Both the position numbers and the translations under genes were made by a program. From contig JACPQR010000094.1 of assembly GCA_016190375.1 (NCBI GenBank), positions 1-43,524 of the forward strand: a stretch of DNA of 43,524 bases. Direction: 5' to 3'. The DNA is from Deltaproteobacteria bacterium. Its GTDB lineage: Bacteria > Myxococcota_A > Polyangia > JACPQR01. This document shows, piece after piece, positions 25,013 through 33,735 of this stretch (positions are counted from its first letter, which is position 1; every line of letters starts with the position of its first letter). Under the pieces are notes generated by a model. The model was given only the letters and a program-made list of their open reading frames with translations. It was not told the DNA's origin and made no database searches.

Positions 25013-26239
25013 TCATTCGATGACTCCCGCGGCGGCCTGGAGATCGACTCCGGCGACCGCCGCCTCGAGCAGTCGATCCAGGTGGTCACGGCGCATGTCG
25101 AGCACCTCGCGGCGCAGCGCCCAGAGCTCGCCGACGCCCATCGCTCCCGCCTCGTATGCCCGCCGAGCCATCGACTCGTTGTCGTCGAGGAGCGCGAGCG
25201 CCTCACGCTCGAATTCCTCGACCGCCGCCGCCCGCAACCGGTAGGACTCGAACGCGGCTCGCACCTCGACGCCGACCGTGCGGCGGCCGGCATCGAGCTC
25301 GAGGCGGAGCCTGCGCGCTCGCGCATCGGCCTCGGCGCGTACGCCCGCGCCGTGCTCGAAGATGGGCAGCGTGAGCGACAACGCGCCGAGCCCGACGTCC
25401 TCGCCTTCCTCACGCTCGTAGCGGACGCCTATTCCGAGGTTCGGCCAGGCGAGCCCTTCTCCGAGCCGCCGGTCGGCATCGGCCTCGCGCACCTCGGCGG
25501 CCAGCGCGCGCAGATCCGGCCGGCGCGGGGCACGGGCGACGAGCTCGTCGAGGGTGAAGCGGCGGCGATCCCGGAGGTCGCCCGTCACGGTGAACGCCTC
25601 CGCCGTACCCAGGCCGAGCAGCAGCCGGAGCTCACCCAGCGCGGCTGCGCGCGATGCCTCGGCGGAGCGGAGATCTGCACGCGCGCGTGCGTGCGCCGCG
25701 CGCGCGACGTTGACCTCGAGCGTGGGGGCGTCGCCCGCGGTCCGGCGCCGCTCGGCGACCCTCGAGAGCTCGGTGGCGACGGTCTCGGCGGCCGCCGCCA
25801 GGCGCATCCGCTCGCCGGCGTGCAGCGCCCGGTAGAAGGCTACCGCCACGTCGCGAAGCAGCCGCCGCGTCGCATCGCGGCTCGTGGCCTGGGCGCGGTC
25901 GATGCCCGCTCGGGCGGCGTCGATGCGCGCACCCCGGCGGCCGCCCAGCTCGACCGTCTGAACGAGACCGAGGTCCGCCTCGACGAGGGCGCCGCGCTCG
26001 GACGACCGGACACCTGCGGCGCCTTCGACGACCGGATTGTCCACGACGAGGACGGACGCGCCCACCAGGCGCCCGCGCGCCTCGTCGATCCGCGCTCGGG
26101 CGGCGACGAGCGCTGGCGCACGGGTACGCGCCAGCCCGACCGCCTGATCGAGCGTGAGCACGCGATCCTCCGCGGCGGTAGGTCGCAGCCAGGCAAGCAC
26201 CACGGCGGCAGCAAGTGCCGCTCCTCGAAGACGACACAT
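25013..26239 (-). CDS. TolC-family outer-membrane efflux protein, CzcC-like
   Basis: The 408-residue protein has a signal peptide (AALAAAVVLAWLRPTAAE) and two OEP repeats of long helices (LTLDQAVGLARTRAPALVAA, ALVEADLGLVQTVELGGRRG, VAFYRALHAGERMRLAAAAE, FTLDELVARAPRRPDLRALA). It forms the outer-membrane exit duct for the RND pump. GAGGGAAAG directly before the ATG supports the start. It is the second gene of the efflux operon, 89 bases after the Cys-rich protein gene. Confidence 0.92.
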   Translation of the reverse strand: MCRLRGAALAAAVVLAWLRPTAAEDRVLTLDQAVGLARTRAPALVAARARIDEARGRLVGASVLVVDNPVVEGAAGVRSSERGALVEADLGLVQTVELGGRRGARIDAARAGIDRAQATSRDATRRLLRDVAVAFYRALHAGERMRLAAAAETVATELSRVAERRRTAGDAPTLEVNVARAAHARARADLRSAEASRAAALGELRLLLGLGTAEAFTVTGDLRDRRRFTLDELVARAPRRPDLRALAAEVREADADRRLGEGLAWPNLGIGVRYEREEGEDVGLGALSLTLPIFEHGAGVRAEADARARRLRLELDAGRRTVGVEVRAAFESYRLRAAAVEEFEREALALLDDNESMARRAYEAGAMGVGELWALRREVLDMRRDHLDRLLEAAVAGVDLQAAAGVIE

Positions 26240-26328
26240 CTTTCCCTCGCACGGTATGCCGACTCGGCGCGCGGGCGCTCGGTCGCAACCCGTCCGTCAC
26301 CGTCGGCGGTCAACGTTCGTGACGTCGA

Positions 26329-26676
26329 TCAGGCGCGCGAGGGCTTGGGGACGTGCTCGGTTCCGCGGGGATCGGCCGTGGGAGGCGATCCGGCGCAATG
26401 GTCCGGCTCCGGCGCCGCGCCCGGCGGAGCGGCGATGGCCGGCGCAACCTGCGAGGCGACGGGCTGCAGATGCCCGCAGCACGCGCAGTCCGTGCAGTCC
26501 GAGGGGCAGTTGCCCTGCTCGTCATCGTCCGGGCATCTTGCCTGGCAGGACTCCTGAGCGAAGAGCTTCGTCACGCCCGCTGCCTGAACGCAGAGCAATG
26601 CGAGGGCGAGCGCGCAGAGGAAGCGGCGTAGCAGACGGAGCATACGGCCCCCATTCATACCACAGCGCGGGGGCAT
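26329..26676 (-). CDS. Small secreted Cys-rich protein heading the efflux operon
   Basis: The 115-residue protein (start chosen for AAGGAG nine bases before the ATG at 26676; two in-frame ATGs follow) has a signal peptide (LRRFLCALALALLCVQAAGV). A dense Cys cluster follows: ESCQARCPDDDEQGNCPSDC, then TDCACCGH. The eight Cys plus His and Asp suggest metal or disulfide binding. The C-terminus is Pro-rich and low complexity, with DHCAG and a final TEHVPKPSRA. No named family recognised. As the first gene of the operon it may sense, carry or sequester the exported metal. The 42 bases between it and the next leftward operon show nothing clear. Confidence 0.7.
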   Translation of the reverse strand: MPPRCGMNGGRMLRLLRRFLCALALALLCVQAAGVTKLFAQESCQARCPDDDEQGNCPSDCTDCACCGHLQPVASQVAPAIAAPPGAAPEPDHCAGSPPTADPRGTEHVPKPSRA

Positions 26677-26718
26677 CGTCCCGCTCTCCTTCGGTTCGAG
26701 CACCTGGAGCCCTGGTCC

Positions 26719-28224
26719 TCACTCGCAGCGCGGGCCCACGTCGAGGCCGTCGCACGCGGCTCCACCGCCCGGCGATCCGGGCTCGAGGCAACCGCCGGCG
26801 TCCCAGCGCGGCGTCCCAGGGAGGTTGCCGTCCCGGTCATCCCAGGCCGGGTCGTCGACCATGGAGCAGGCGATCGTGACGGCGCCGTCGACCGGGCCGC
26901 CAAGGACGTTCACCCAGTTGTAGACGTTGCGCTCGTTTCCCGCGGCGATGGTCCCGCTGACCTCCAGGCGGCCCTCGACGGACCAGTCGTAGTCGTCGCC
27001 GTAGCGCAGGCCGGTCTCGCAGCCCGTCACCAGCGAGTGCTCGACTCGGACGGACGGCGAGCCGTAGCCGGCCTCGATGCCCTGCCCGCAGTCGCGGATG
27101 ACGCTGTCGGCGATCGTGACCGAGCGGCTGCCCGAGGCGGCGATGCCCTCGTGCGCGAAGCCCTCGATCCACGCGCGCTCGACGACGAGGAGGGCGCCGT
27201 TGTGGTCGATGGCGTCGTCCTCGCCGCCGGCGAAGACGGTGTCCCGTATCGTCGACGTTTGCTCCTCGCCGTCACGCTCGAGCGCGCCCGAGAGGTAGAT
27301 GCCGTCGTTGTCGTCGTCCTCGGCGACCCCGTCGGCGTCGGGTATCTCGAGGAAGTGGCTCGCGCGGATCGTGACGAGCGAGTCGTCGAGCTGGCCGCCG
27401 GTGTCGCACCGGCTCACCAGCACACCGGCGAGCGTGACCTCGGCGCGGTCGGCGCCGAACGCCTTGCCTGGCGAGTCGAGGACCCCGCCGCCGGTCATCT
27501 CCAGCGAAGCGCCGGCGCCGGCGAAGACCACCGGCTGCGATGCAGAGTGGCCGAACGCGAGGGACACGTCGCCGCCTCCCGCCAGGAACCAGACGTGCTC
27601 GAGGCTGGCGTTCGCTCCGCGCCCGAGGCGCAGACCTCCCCACGGCTCGGCGCCGGCGCGCGTGACGATGATCGGGCTCTGGGTGGTCCCTCGCGCCACG
27701 AGGCTGCCGAGGATCGTGAGGGAGACGCGGCCAACGGCCAGGATCCTGGTCCCCGCGGCGATGGTGAGGGTCGCGCCGGCCGGGACGGCGGCGTCGGCGG
27801 TCAGGCGGACGTCGCGCGTCTCGTCCCACTCGGTATCGGCGCCCTCGAGCTCGCCGGACAGATCGCGGCGAGGGCGCTCGACCGGAGTCACCGTCACCGT
27901 CTCGCCGCCAGCCCAGAGCGTCAGGGGCTCTGCCGCATCGGCGACGAGGCTCGAGCTGCCGCGCCCGCGGTAGACCGTTACTTGCTCGGAGACGCCGGCC
28001 GCATCGAGCATCACCTGCAGGGTGCGCGGCGCGCCGTCAGCCGTCGCGATGACGACCGGGAACGGCGCGCCGATCGGCGGAGCCGCGGGCGCTTCGATGA
28101 CGACCGCGACGGGCGATCCCGCGTCGTCGCCGCCGTCGTCGACGGAAGCGTCCGGTGCGGCGGGGTCGCCCGACGAGCAGGCAGCGAGCCCGCCCAAGAG
28201 GGCCAGCCTGCCGAAGACCCTCAT
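26719..28224 (-). CDS. Right-handed beta-helix lipoprotein
   Basis: The 501-residue lipoprotein (LGGLAAC, Cys16) has an Asp/Gly-rich linker, a beta-sandwich-like part (about 40-130), then a long series of short strand repeats typical of parallel beta-helix proteins: ATLTIAAGTRILAVGRVSLT, SPIIVTRAGAEPWGGLRLG, SLEHVWFLAGGG, TIRDTVFAGGEDDAIDHNGA, SVTIADSVIRDCGQGIEAGY. Acidic loops (DADGVAEDDDNDGIYLSG) could bind calcium. In this group helices often bind polysaccharide, but no catalytic residues were identified. The start overlaps the CotH-protein stop (ATGA). It is the last gene of the four-gene operon starting with a UDPGP-family enzyme. Confidence 0.82.
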   Translation of the reverse strand: MRVFGRLALLGGLAACSSGDPAAPDASVDDGGDDAGSPVAVVIEAPAAPPIGAPFPVVIATADGAPRTLQVMLDAAGVSEQVTVYRGRGSSSLVADAAEPLTLWAGGETVTVTPVERPRRDLSGELEGADTEWDETRDVRLTADAAVPAGATLTIAAGTRILAVGRVSLTILGSLVARGTTQSPIIVTRAGAEPWGGLRLGRGANASLEHVWFLAGGGDVSLAFGHSASQPVVFAGAGASLEMTGGGVLDSPGKAFGADRAEVTLAGVLVSRCDTGGQLDDSLVTIRASHFLEIPDADGVAEDDDNDGIYLSGALERDGEEQTSTIRDTVFAGGEDDAIDHNGALLVVERAWIEGFAHEGIAASGSRSVTIADSVIRDCGQGIEAGYGSPSVRVEHSLVTGCETGLRYGDDYDWSVEGRLEVSGTIAAGNERNVYNWVNVLGGPVDGAVTIACSMVDDPAWDDRDGNLPGTPRWDAGGCLEPGSPGGGAACDGLDVGPRCE

Positions 28225-30257
28225 CGCGGCGCCTCGGGACAGGAGGCGAGGATCGCCCCGAGCTCCGAGCGGCGGCTCTCGGCCGCGTCGAGCACGTCGT
28301 CCATCATCGCGCGGATGATCGCGCGAGCCACGTCGGCGTCGGCGGCAGCCGGATCGGTGGCCAGGAGCTCCGTCATCGCTGCCGCGGTCTCGTCGTCGGC
28401 GAGCGCGTCCCACAGCTCGGTTCGCACGCGGTCCATCGCCTCGCGGAGCAGCTCGGCGGCGAGCCGGTCGGGCAGCTCGGAGACGAGAGAGAGGAAGCGC
28501 TCGTAGATCGCCGGAGCGCGCACGACGACGTCGTCGAGATCCGCCTCGGCGCAGTAAAGGACGCCGCACGGGTCCTCGATGGCCCAGCGCCCCTGGTGGT
28601 GGCAGCCCTCGTAGATGTCCTTGGTGTCCCAGGCCATCGTCCTGAAGTACCAGGCGCCGTCCTCCTCGGCGGCGTAGAAGAAAGCCTCGTCCACGTAATC
28701 GCCGACCCGAAGGAACGTCGCCAGCGCGAGCCAGCGCAGATAGGCGTCCAGATCCAGCATGCCGGCCAGCGTCTCCCCGACGCTGTCCGGCTCGCCGGCC
28801 AGGGCTAGATCGACCATCTCGTCGTAACGGTCCAGCGCCTCCGCCGCGCCGGCCTCGTCGTCGGGGAACTTGACCTCGGGCCTCTGGCCGTCCGGGTCCT
28901 CGCGGCGACGGATGACGGCGCGTGGCGCGATCAGGTCCCGGCGCAGACCCTGCTCGGGCTGCTCGGCCAGCAGGTAAACACCCTGGTTGACCCCGTCGAT
29001 GCGCAGCCGGACGTAGCCGTCGTGGATCGGAAAGAGCCCGAGGTCGCGAAGGAGGAGGTTCGCGAAGTGGAATCGGAAGTAGCCGGCGTCACCGCACAGT
29101 GACAGCAGGAAGAACCGGTCGCCCGCGGCACCCGGAACGATCCGTCGGGGCCCGTTGCCTTCGAGGTTCACCGAGAAGCTCTTGCGATCGCAGTCGAGCG
29201 ATGTGTGCCCATGCAGGTGAGCCTCGGCGCGGATCGCCTCGCCGTCGCCGAGCCGGATCCGCGCGCCGAAAGGCTCTCTGCTCTTCGTCGTCACGCGGTC
29301 ATCGAACACCGCGCGCTCCTGATCGGTGAATTCGAGATCGATCTCTCGTGGGAACGGGAACACGTCGGTCGCGGCGGCGGTCGGATCACAGACGGCGTTC
29401 GCGAGGTGCGCCATCGAGCCAGAGGCCCACGCTGCAAGCGCGAGCTCGCAGCGTGAACCGCCGACCCTCAGCGCGATCGGTCCAACACGACCGTCGGGCG
29501 GACAGGCGCCCACGCGAACGAGCTCATCGCGGTCCCGAGCTGCGCGAGCGACGAGGTCGGCGGCCGTCCCGTCCGGCGAGCCATCGGCGAGGAAGTAGGT
29601 GGCCACGGGTCGGAAAGGGGCGCCGTCTTCGGCCGGCGCGGCGCCCACGACGAAGAGCGTTCGATGCAGAGCTCCCCAGGGACCCTCTACCTCGGCCAGG
29701 GCCGCGCGAGGCCCGTCGAGCTCGAGAGCGCCCTCGCCGGCGGGCAGGCTCGCGATCCGGTCGAGCACGTGCTCCCGCTCCACCGTCGCGTCCGCCAGGA
29801 GGACCGGCCCATCTGCTCCAGCGGCCCAGGCCGCCACGCGGTCGGCAGGCGACGCTGCCCGCACGATGTCGCGCGCGGCGGCGAGCCTTCCCGAGTGCAC
29901 TTCCGGCGTCGCCGACCCGACGATCAGCACCGCCGTCATTCCTCGACCTTCGTCGGCCGGGGCGACGGCCGTCGTCCATGGGTCGCCACCCTCGCCTTCG
30001 ACGGCGACGACCGCGTCGGGCTCCGGGGCGGACAGGACAATCTGCACGCCGCCCCCTGGCCAGGGGGCCACCTGCACGACGGCGAGGTCGCCGGAGCAGG
30101 ACGACACGGGCGGCCCGGAGTCGATAGCCGGTGGTCCGGCGTCGGTCGAGGCCGGCTCCGGCTCGCCCGAACAGCCGATGCTGGCGAGGAGAGCCGTGCC
30201 GGACAGCCGAATGCCGAAGGAGAGGGTCAGCCAGGACAGGATACCGCGTGGGCGCAT
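28221..30257 (-). CDS. Lipoprotein with vWA-like and CotH kinase-like domains
   Basis: The 678-residue protein begins with a lipoprotein signal (LLASIGC, Cys29) and a Pro/Asp linker. Residues about 55-235 look like a von Willebrand A-type fold (GMTAVLIVGSATPEVHSGRL, RTLFVVGAAPAEDG), but the MIDAS D-x-S-x-S is not seen. Residues about 290-640 match CotH: RIRLGDGEAIRAEAHLHGHT, KSFSVNLEG, FRFHFANLLLRDLGLFP, YVRLRIDGVNQGVYLLAEQP, WYFRTMAWDTKDIYEG. CotH proteins are secreted atypical kinases that phosphorylate surface proteins. The conserved Asp of the WDTKD motif and the E in LLAE are present. Substrates are unknown; the beta-helix lipoprotein encoded next is a candidate. Confidence 0.85.
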   Translation of the reverse strand: MRPRGILSWLTLSFGIRLSGTALLASIGCSGEPEPASTDAGPPAIDSGPPVSSCSGDLAVVQVAPWPGGGVQIVLSAPEPDAVVAVEGEGGDPWTTAVAPADEGRGMTAVLIVGSATPEVHSGRLAAARDIVRAASPADRVAAWAAGADGPVLLADATVEREHVLDRIASLPAGEGALELDGPRAALAEVEGPWGALHRTLFVVGAAPAEDGAPFRPVATYFLADGSPDGTAADLVARAARDRDELVRVGACPPDGRVGPIALRVGGSRCELALAAWASGSMAHLANAVCDPTAAATDVFPFPREIDLEFTDQERAVFDDRVTTKSREPFGARIRLGDGEAIRAEAHLHGHTSLDCDRKSFSVNLEGNGPRRIVPGAAGDRFFLLSLCGDAGYFRFHFANLLLRDLGLFPIHDGYVRLRIDGVNQGVYLLAEQPEQGLRRDLIAPRAVIRRREDPDGQRPEVKFPDDEAGAAEALDRYDEMVDLALAGEPDSVGETLAGMLDLDAYLRWLALATFLRVGDYVDEAFFYAAEEDGAWYFRTMAWDTKDIYEGCHHQGRWAIEDPCGVLYCAEADLDDVVVRAPAIYERFLSLVSELPDRLAAELLREAMDRVRTELWDALADDETAAAMTELLATDPAAADADVARAIIRAMMDDVLDAAESRRSELGAILASCPEAPR

Positions 30258-30307
30258 CCGGGGACCATGCGGGGCGGTCGGTCCGGGATTCCTGCTCAGG
30301 CTCCGAC

Positions 30308-31435
30308 TCAATCGTCGCAGGTCACGCGGTTGTACAGGAGCCGAGCGCCGCGCTGCTCGTCCTCCTCGCCGTACAAGAGGGCGTAGCCGTCGGGGAGGCA
30401 CTCCAGCTCGACCGTGCCGAAGTGGACCCGGTCGCTGAAGATCTGCAGCTCGCCGCCCCGCTTCTTGCCGCTCACGTCGAACCGGTTGAAGCCGAGGAGC
30501 AGCTCGTGGGCATGGGTCCGCACCGTCGCGCCGGCGTAGAGGCCGTGGCAGTGGACGATGTCGGGACCGAGCGGGCCATTGCCCCGTCCGATCCGTGCGT
30601 CTCCGCGCCGCCCGATCCTGGCGAGGTAGTAGCCCGCTCGTCTGTCGCCGTCCCGCACGTCGCGGTAGGCGATCGTGAAGCCGCCGTCCCGCCACAGGAG
30701 GAAGGGGTCCGCGCCCTCGATGACGACTCTCGCCACAGTCGACGCGGGGCCTCGGGGCTCGAGCTGCCCGGAGAAGCGGCGGAACATGACCGGGACGCCG
30801 ACGGCGCCGCCGCTGGACGCCTTCAGCTCCGCCCAGGCGATCGCGAACGATCCGTCGGGCGCGGCCGCGATCGACGGGGACAGGGCGCCCATCGAGCCGC
30901 GCGCGACCTCGACCGCGTGACGGCTCGTCCCGTCCGTGCTCGCCCTGACGACGAAGGTCCCGGGGCCGCCGTCGTGCCAGGCGACCGCACCCGGCGCGAT
31001 CGAGATCCGCTTCGAGTACGCGCCGGAGGGACCGAGGGCGCGTGAGGCGGTGAGAAGCGCGGCCGCGTCGAGATCGTGTGAGGCCGCCCCGCCGCCACCG
31101 GCGAAGAGGTCGGCCGGGACGAGCGCTGCGAGCCGGTAGCCGTCCCCTTCGCCGATCGCGTCGAGCGACTCGACGCTCTGTTCGAGGTCGTGACGCGGGC
31201 CGGCGACGATCCTGCCCTGCCCGTCGAGGATCGCGGTCGTGACGCCGTCCTCGTCGGACCACGCCGCGAGGAGCCTCGGCCCCGGCGCGGCGCGAGCGCC
31301 CGCCGCGAGCGCGATCGCCCGCAGGCGCTTCGAGCTCGACCGGGCGATCTCGCGCTCCTGCCCGAGGTGGCAGCGCTGCGCCTCCGGTCCCTTCTCGCAG
31401 GCCGCCACGAGGAGAAGCGGCCAGAGCGCTCTCAT
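30308..31435 (-). CDS. Lipoprotein of unknown function, possible beta-propeller
   Basis: The 375-residue lipoprotein (LLLVAAC, Cys13) has repeated strand-like segments of the type LLAAWSDEDGVTTAILDG, GTFVVRASTDGTSRHAVEV, SIAAAPDGSFAIAWAELK, FLLWRDGGFTIAYRDVRDGD and ELLLGFNRFDVSGKKRGGEL. This pattern fits a propeller made of F/Y-x-I/V-A-W/Y-x-D repeats. No catalytic residues found. The ATG overlaps the preceding gene's stop (TGATG); an in-frame GTG one codon earlier overlaps as GTGA. It shares the operon with the UDPGP-family enzyme upstream and the CotH lipoprotein 50 bases downstream. Confidence 0.75.
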   Translation of the reverse strand: MRALWPLLLVAACEKGPEAQRCHLGQEREIARSSSKRLRAIALAAGARAAPGPRLLAAWSDEDGVTTAILDGQGRIVAGPRHDLEQSVESLDAIGEGDGYRLAALVPADLFAGGGGAASHDLDAAALLTASRALGPSGAYSKRISIAPGAVAWHDGGPGTFVVRASTDGTSRHAVEVARGSMGALSPSIAAAPDGSFAIAWAELKASSGGAVGVPVMFRRFSGQLEPRGPASTVARVVIEGADPFLLWRDGGFTIAYRDVRDGDRRAGYYLARIGRRGDARIGRGNGPLGPDIVHCHGLYAGATVRTHAHELLLGFNRFDVSGKKRGGELQIFSDRVHFGTVELECLPDGYALLYGEEDEQRGARLLYNRVTCDD

Positions 31436-32553
31436 CACAGTACGCCGCGGGCGGTGAGGACCTCCACGATCTGCGATCGCCTCGCGGCGAGCTCCTCCGG
31501 GTCCTTCGCCGGCAGGAATCGGCCCTCGGGCCCCGTCCTCGGGACCTCGAGGTACCGCGTCGCGAGGAAGGCGGAGAGCTGGCCGGCGAGCCGCTCGAAC
31601 TGGATCGCCTTCTTGTCGTCGACGGTCTTCGAGACCGCGAAGAAGTCCAGCGGAAACTCCCGGTCGAGCGCGGCGACGTCGAGGACGAAGGTGTTCGTGT
31701 TGAACACCGGTATCGAGTCCTGATCGAAGCTGGCCGGGAAGCGGAACGACTCGATCACCTCGAGGCGTCCGCTCAGCCAGGCGGGCGCGCCGCCCTTGTC
31801 ACCGGGGTCCTTGCGGACGACCTCCACCGTCATCTGGTTCGCAGGCTGGTCGAGGTGGAAGCCCACGATCGCGGGATCGACGCTGGCGGCCAGGTTGTCG
31901 ACGTTGCTCATCACCAGCGCTCGAACGCCGGTCGCGCGGAGCTTCGCGAGCGTACCCCGTCGAAGCGCGTCGACGAGATCCCCGTGGCCCGGCGCGTAGA
32001 GGGAGGCGAGCCCGTCCTTGCCGAGGAACAGGTCGCCGGCCGGCGAGAGCCTGAGCGACACGCTCTGCGCGAACGTACCGACTTCCCTGGCGCCCATCGC
32101 TGCGAGGAGCGCGCCGGTCGGCTCGTCCGTCGCGAAGCTGTTCATCAGGAAGACCGGCACGTGCCCTCCCGCGCGGCGGGCCGAAGCCCTCGCGTCCGCG
32201 AGCTTGAGGTCGAGGAAGCTCCTCGACGGGAGCGCCTCGACGGAGGCCTTGACCACGCCGCCGAAGCGAGTCGCCATTCCGCCGTTCAGGATGACGGCCG
32301 CGACCTGGCCTCGCCCGATGGCCTCGCTGCCGATCAGGCCCAGCCGCTGCCGCTCGGTCGAGCCCGGGGGCGGAAGTGTCGGGATGTCGCCGGGGGCCGG
32401 CGCCCGGAGCTCGCCCCGGACCGCGTTCGTATCGAGAGCGGCGCCCGTCCGGAGCCTGTCCCGGTGACCGGCAAGACGGGTCGGGTCGAACCAGTACCTC
32501 TCCAGAGCCTCGAGCTGACCGGGCCCGAGGCAGGACGCGAGATCACCATCCAT
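31435..32553 (-). CDS. UDPGP-family nucleotidyltransferase (UTP:sugar-1-phosphate uridylyltransferase type)
   Basis: The 372-residue cytosolic protein shows the eukaryotic-type UDPGP signature AAVILNGGMATRFGGVVKAS (nucleotide-binding loop, about 85-105), SFLDLKLADARASARRAGGH, PVFLMNSFATDEPT, APGHGDLVDALRRGTLAKLR and the metal-binding VRALVMSNVDNLAASVDP. It should join UTP and a hexose-1-phosphate or HexNAc-1-phosphate; which sugar is not clear. The start chosen (32553) has GGAAAGGG upstream. It is the first gene of a leftward operon of secreted lipoproteins, an unusual pairing that suggests sugar nucleotide supply for an envelope structure. Confidence 0.85.
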   Translation of the reverse strand: MDGDLASCLGPGQLEALERYWFDPTRLAGHRDRLRTGAALDTNAVRGELRAPAPGDIPTLPPPGSTERQRLGLIGSEAIGRGQVAAVILNGGMATRFGGVVKASVEALPSRSFLDLKLADARASARRAGGHVPVFLMNSFATDEPTGALLAAMGAREVGTFAQSVSLRLSPAGDLFLGKDGLASLYAPGHGDLVDALRRGTLAKLRATGVRALVMSNVDNLAASVDPAIVGFHLDQPANQMTVEVVRKDPGDKGGAPAWLSGRLEVIESFRFPASFDQDSIPVFNTNTFVLDVAALDREFPLDFFAVSKTVDDKKAIQFERLAGQLSAFLATRYLEVPRTGPEGRFLPAKDPEELAARRSQIVEVLTARGVL

Positions 32554-32751
32554 GTTGCCGTAACCCTTTCCTTCTTGCGCTCCTCGGGAAGCCAAAGTAC
32601 CTTCGAGCCTCGGGTCTGAGCCTGTCTCGAGTTGAATACGAGACGCACAATCCCCGTAGCATACGGCAGTGGAACGAGTCTAAGGAGCCATCGCGAACCG
32701 CGGGTCCCCGGGAGAGAAGCTCGCCGGGGTGCAAGCCGAAGGAGGGACTTC
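32554..32751. other. Divergent intergenic region
   Basis: About 198 bases between the leftward UDPGP operon and the rightward YXWGXW gene. Weak TTGAAT (32632-32637) and TAGCAT (32657-32662) boxes face right with a 19-base spacer. The minus strand has TACTTT (32596-32601) about 45 bases before the UDPGP-gene ATG. Neither promoter is strong by eye. Confidence 0.35.
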
Positions 32752-33201
32752 ATGAAGCTACTTCCGCGTAACCTTGTCGTAGGCCTCTTGGTAGCCGGCG
32801 CGGCGTTCGTTGCGTCCGGCTGCGTCATCCGCGCTCGGGCAAGACCCGTGGGCGTGTACTACACGACCGGCTCCGAGGTCTACGTGAGCCAGCCGATGCC
32901 TCCCCCGCGCGTCGAGGTGGTTCCCGTCGCGGCGCCCTACGCCGGCGCGGTCTGGGTGAACGGCCACTGGCAGTGGACCGGGCACGGCTGGGTGTGGGCT
33001 GGCGGAACCTGGCAGCGCCCCCATCGCCCCGGTTACGTCTGGATCGGTCCCAGGTACGTCGTCCGCGGCGGCCGCCACGTCTACGTCCGCGGGTACTGGG
33101 GGGCCGGAGGCGCCGTTCGCGTGCACCGGACCGCGCCTCCGCGGGCCCGCGTCGTCCGACCGGCCCCGGCTCCGCCTCCGCCCGCGGTGGGCATCCACTA
33201 G
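32752..33201 (+). CDS. YXWGXW-repeat lipoprotein
   Basis: The 149-residue protein has a clear lipoprotein signal (LLVAGAAFVASGC, Cys24). After a short linker come Trp/Tyr/Gly repeats: VWVNGHWQWTGHGWVWAGGT and GYVWIGPRYVVRGGRHVYVR. This is the pattern of YXWGXW/BcpO-related envelope proteins found in many copies in Myxococcota. It ends in a Pro-rich tail. Consensus AAGGAGG ahead of the ATG fixes the start. Function unknown, presumably outer-membrane associated. The gene ends five bases before the probable first codon of the precorrin-2 dehydrogenase-like gene. Confidence 0.85.
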   Translation: MKLLPRNLVVGLLVAGAAFVASGCVIRARARPVGVYYTTGSEVYVSQPMPPPRVEVVPVAAPYAGAVWVNGHWQWTGHGWVWAGGTWQRPHRPGYVWIGPRYVVRGGRHVYVRGYWGAGGAVRVHRTAPPRARVVRPAPAPPPPAVGIH

Positions 33202-33205
33202 TCCT

Positions 33206-33733
33206 CTGCCCGCCTATTTCCCAGCCAGTCTGATCGTCGCGGGACGGACCTGCGTCGTCGTCGGATCCGGAGAACCGGCCGACGCCCGGGCAGCGAGGCT
33301 CGAGGCCTGCGGAGCGCTCGTCCGCCGGATCGATCCGCCCGTTCGAGAGCGCGACATGGAGGGGGCCTTCGTCGTCGTGAGCACCGTCCGGGATGCTGAG
33401 GTCACTCGGAGCCTTCGAGCCCTCGCCGACCGTCTCCGCTTCCTCCTGCACGTGGCCGACCAGCCCGAGCTGTGCGACTTCGCCCTTCCCGCGGTCGTCC
33501 AGCGTGGCTCCTTGACCGTGGCGGTCGCGACGGGCGGGGCGAGCCCCGGTCTCGCGCGGCGAATGCGCGAGGAGCTCGAGACCCTCCTGGATCAGCGGCT
33601 GGGCGCATTCGTCGAGCGCCTCGCGGCCCTGCGCGCCCGGGTCGCCAATCTGCCGCCCGAGGAGCGAGCAAGGCTTCTGAACGAGGCCGTGGGCGCGGTT
33701 CGGATCGACGGCACCCTCGAGCTTCCCGAATGA
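33206..33733 (+). CDS. Precorrin-2 dehydrogenase-like protein (siroheme pathway), start codon unclear
   Basis: The protein aligns with the N-terminal NAD-binding module of siroheme synthase, which oxidises precorrin-2 to sirohydrochlorin: LPAYFPASLIVAGRTCVVVG, SGEPADARAARLEACGALVR, DMEGAFVVVSTVRDAEVTRS, LLHVADQPELCDFALPAVVQ, VAVATGGASPGLARRMREEL. Homology clearly begins before the only ATG (33356). The frame upstream to its last stop (32957) contains no ATG, GTG or TTG. A CTG at 33206, five bases after the previous stop, gives the expected N-terminus and 175 residues. Either CTG is used, perhaps by reinitiation, or a base change disrupted the start. The Gly-rich loop (VVVGSGEPADA) differs from the usual GGG-x-VA and the first strand-helix region is short, so activity is uncertain. 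Confidence 0.75.
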   Translation: MPAYFPASLIVAGRTCVVVGSGEPADARAARLEACGALVRRIDPPVRERDMEGAFVVVSTVRDAEVTRSLRALADRLRFLLHVADQPELCDFALPAVVQRGSLTVAVATGGASPGLARRMREELETLLDQRLGAFVERLAALRARVANLPPEERARLLNEAVGAVRIDGTLELPE

Positions 33734-33735
33734 CC

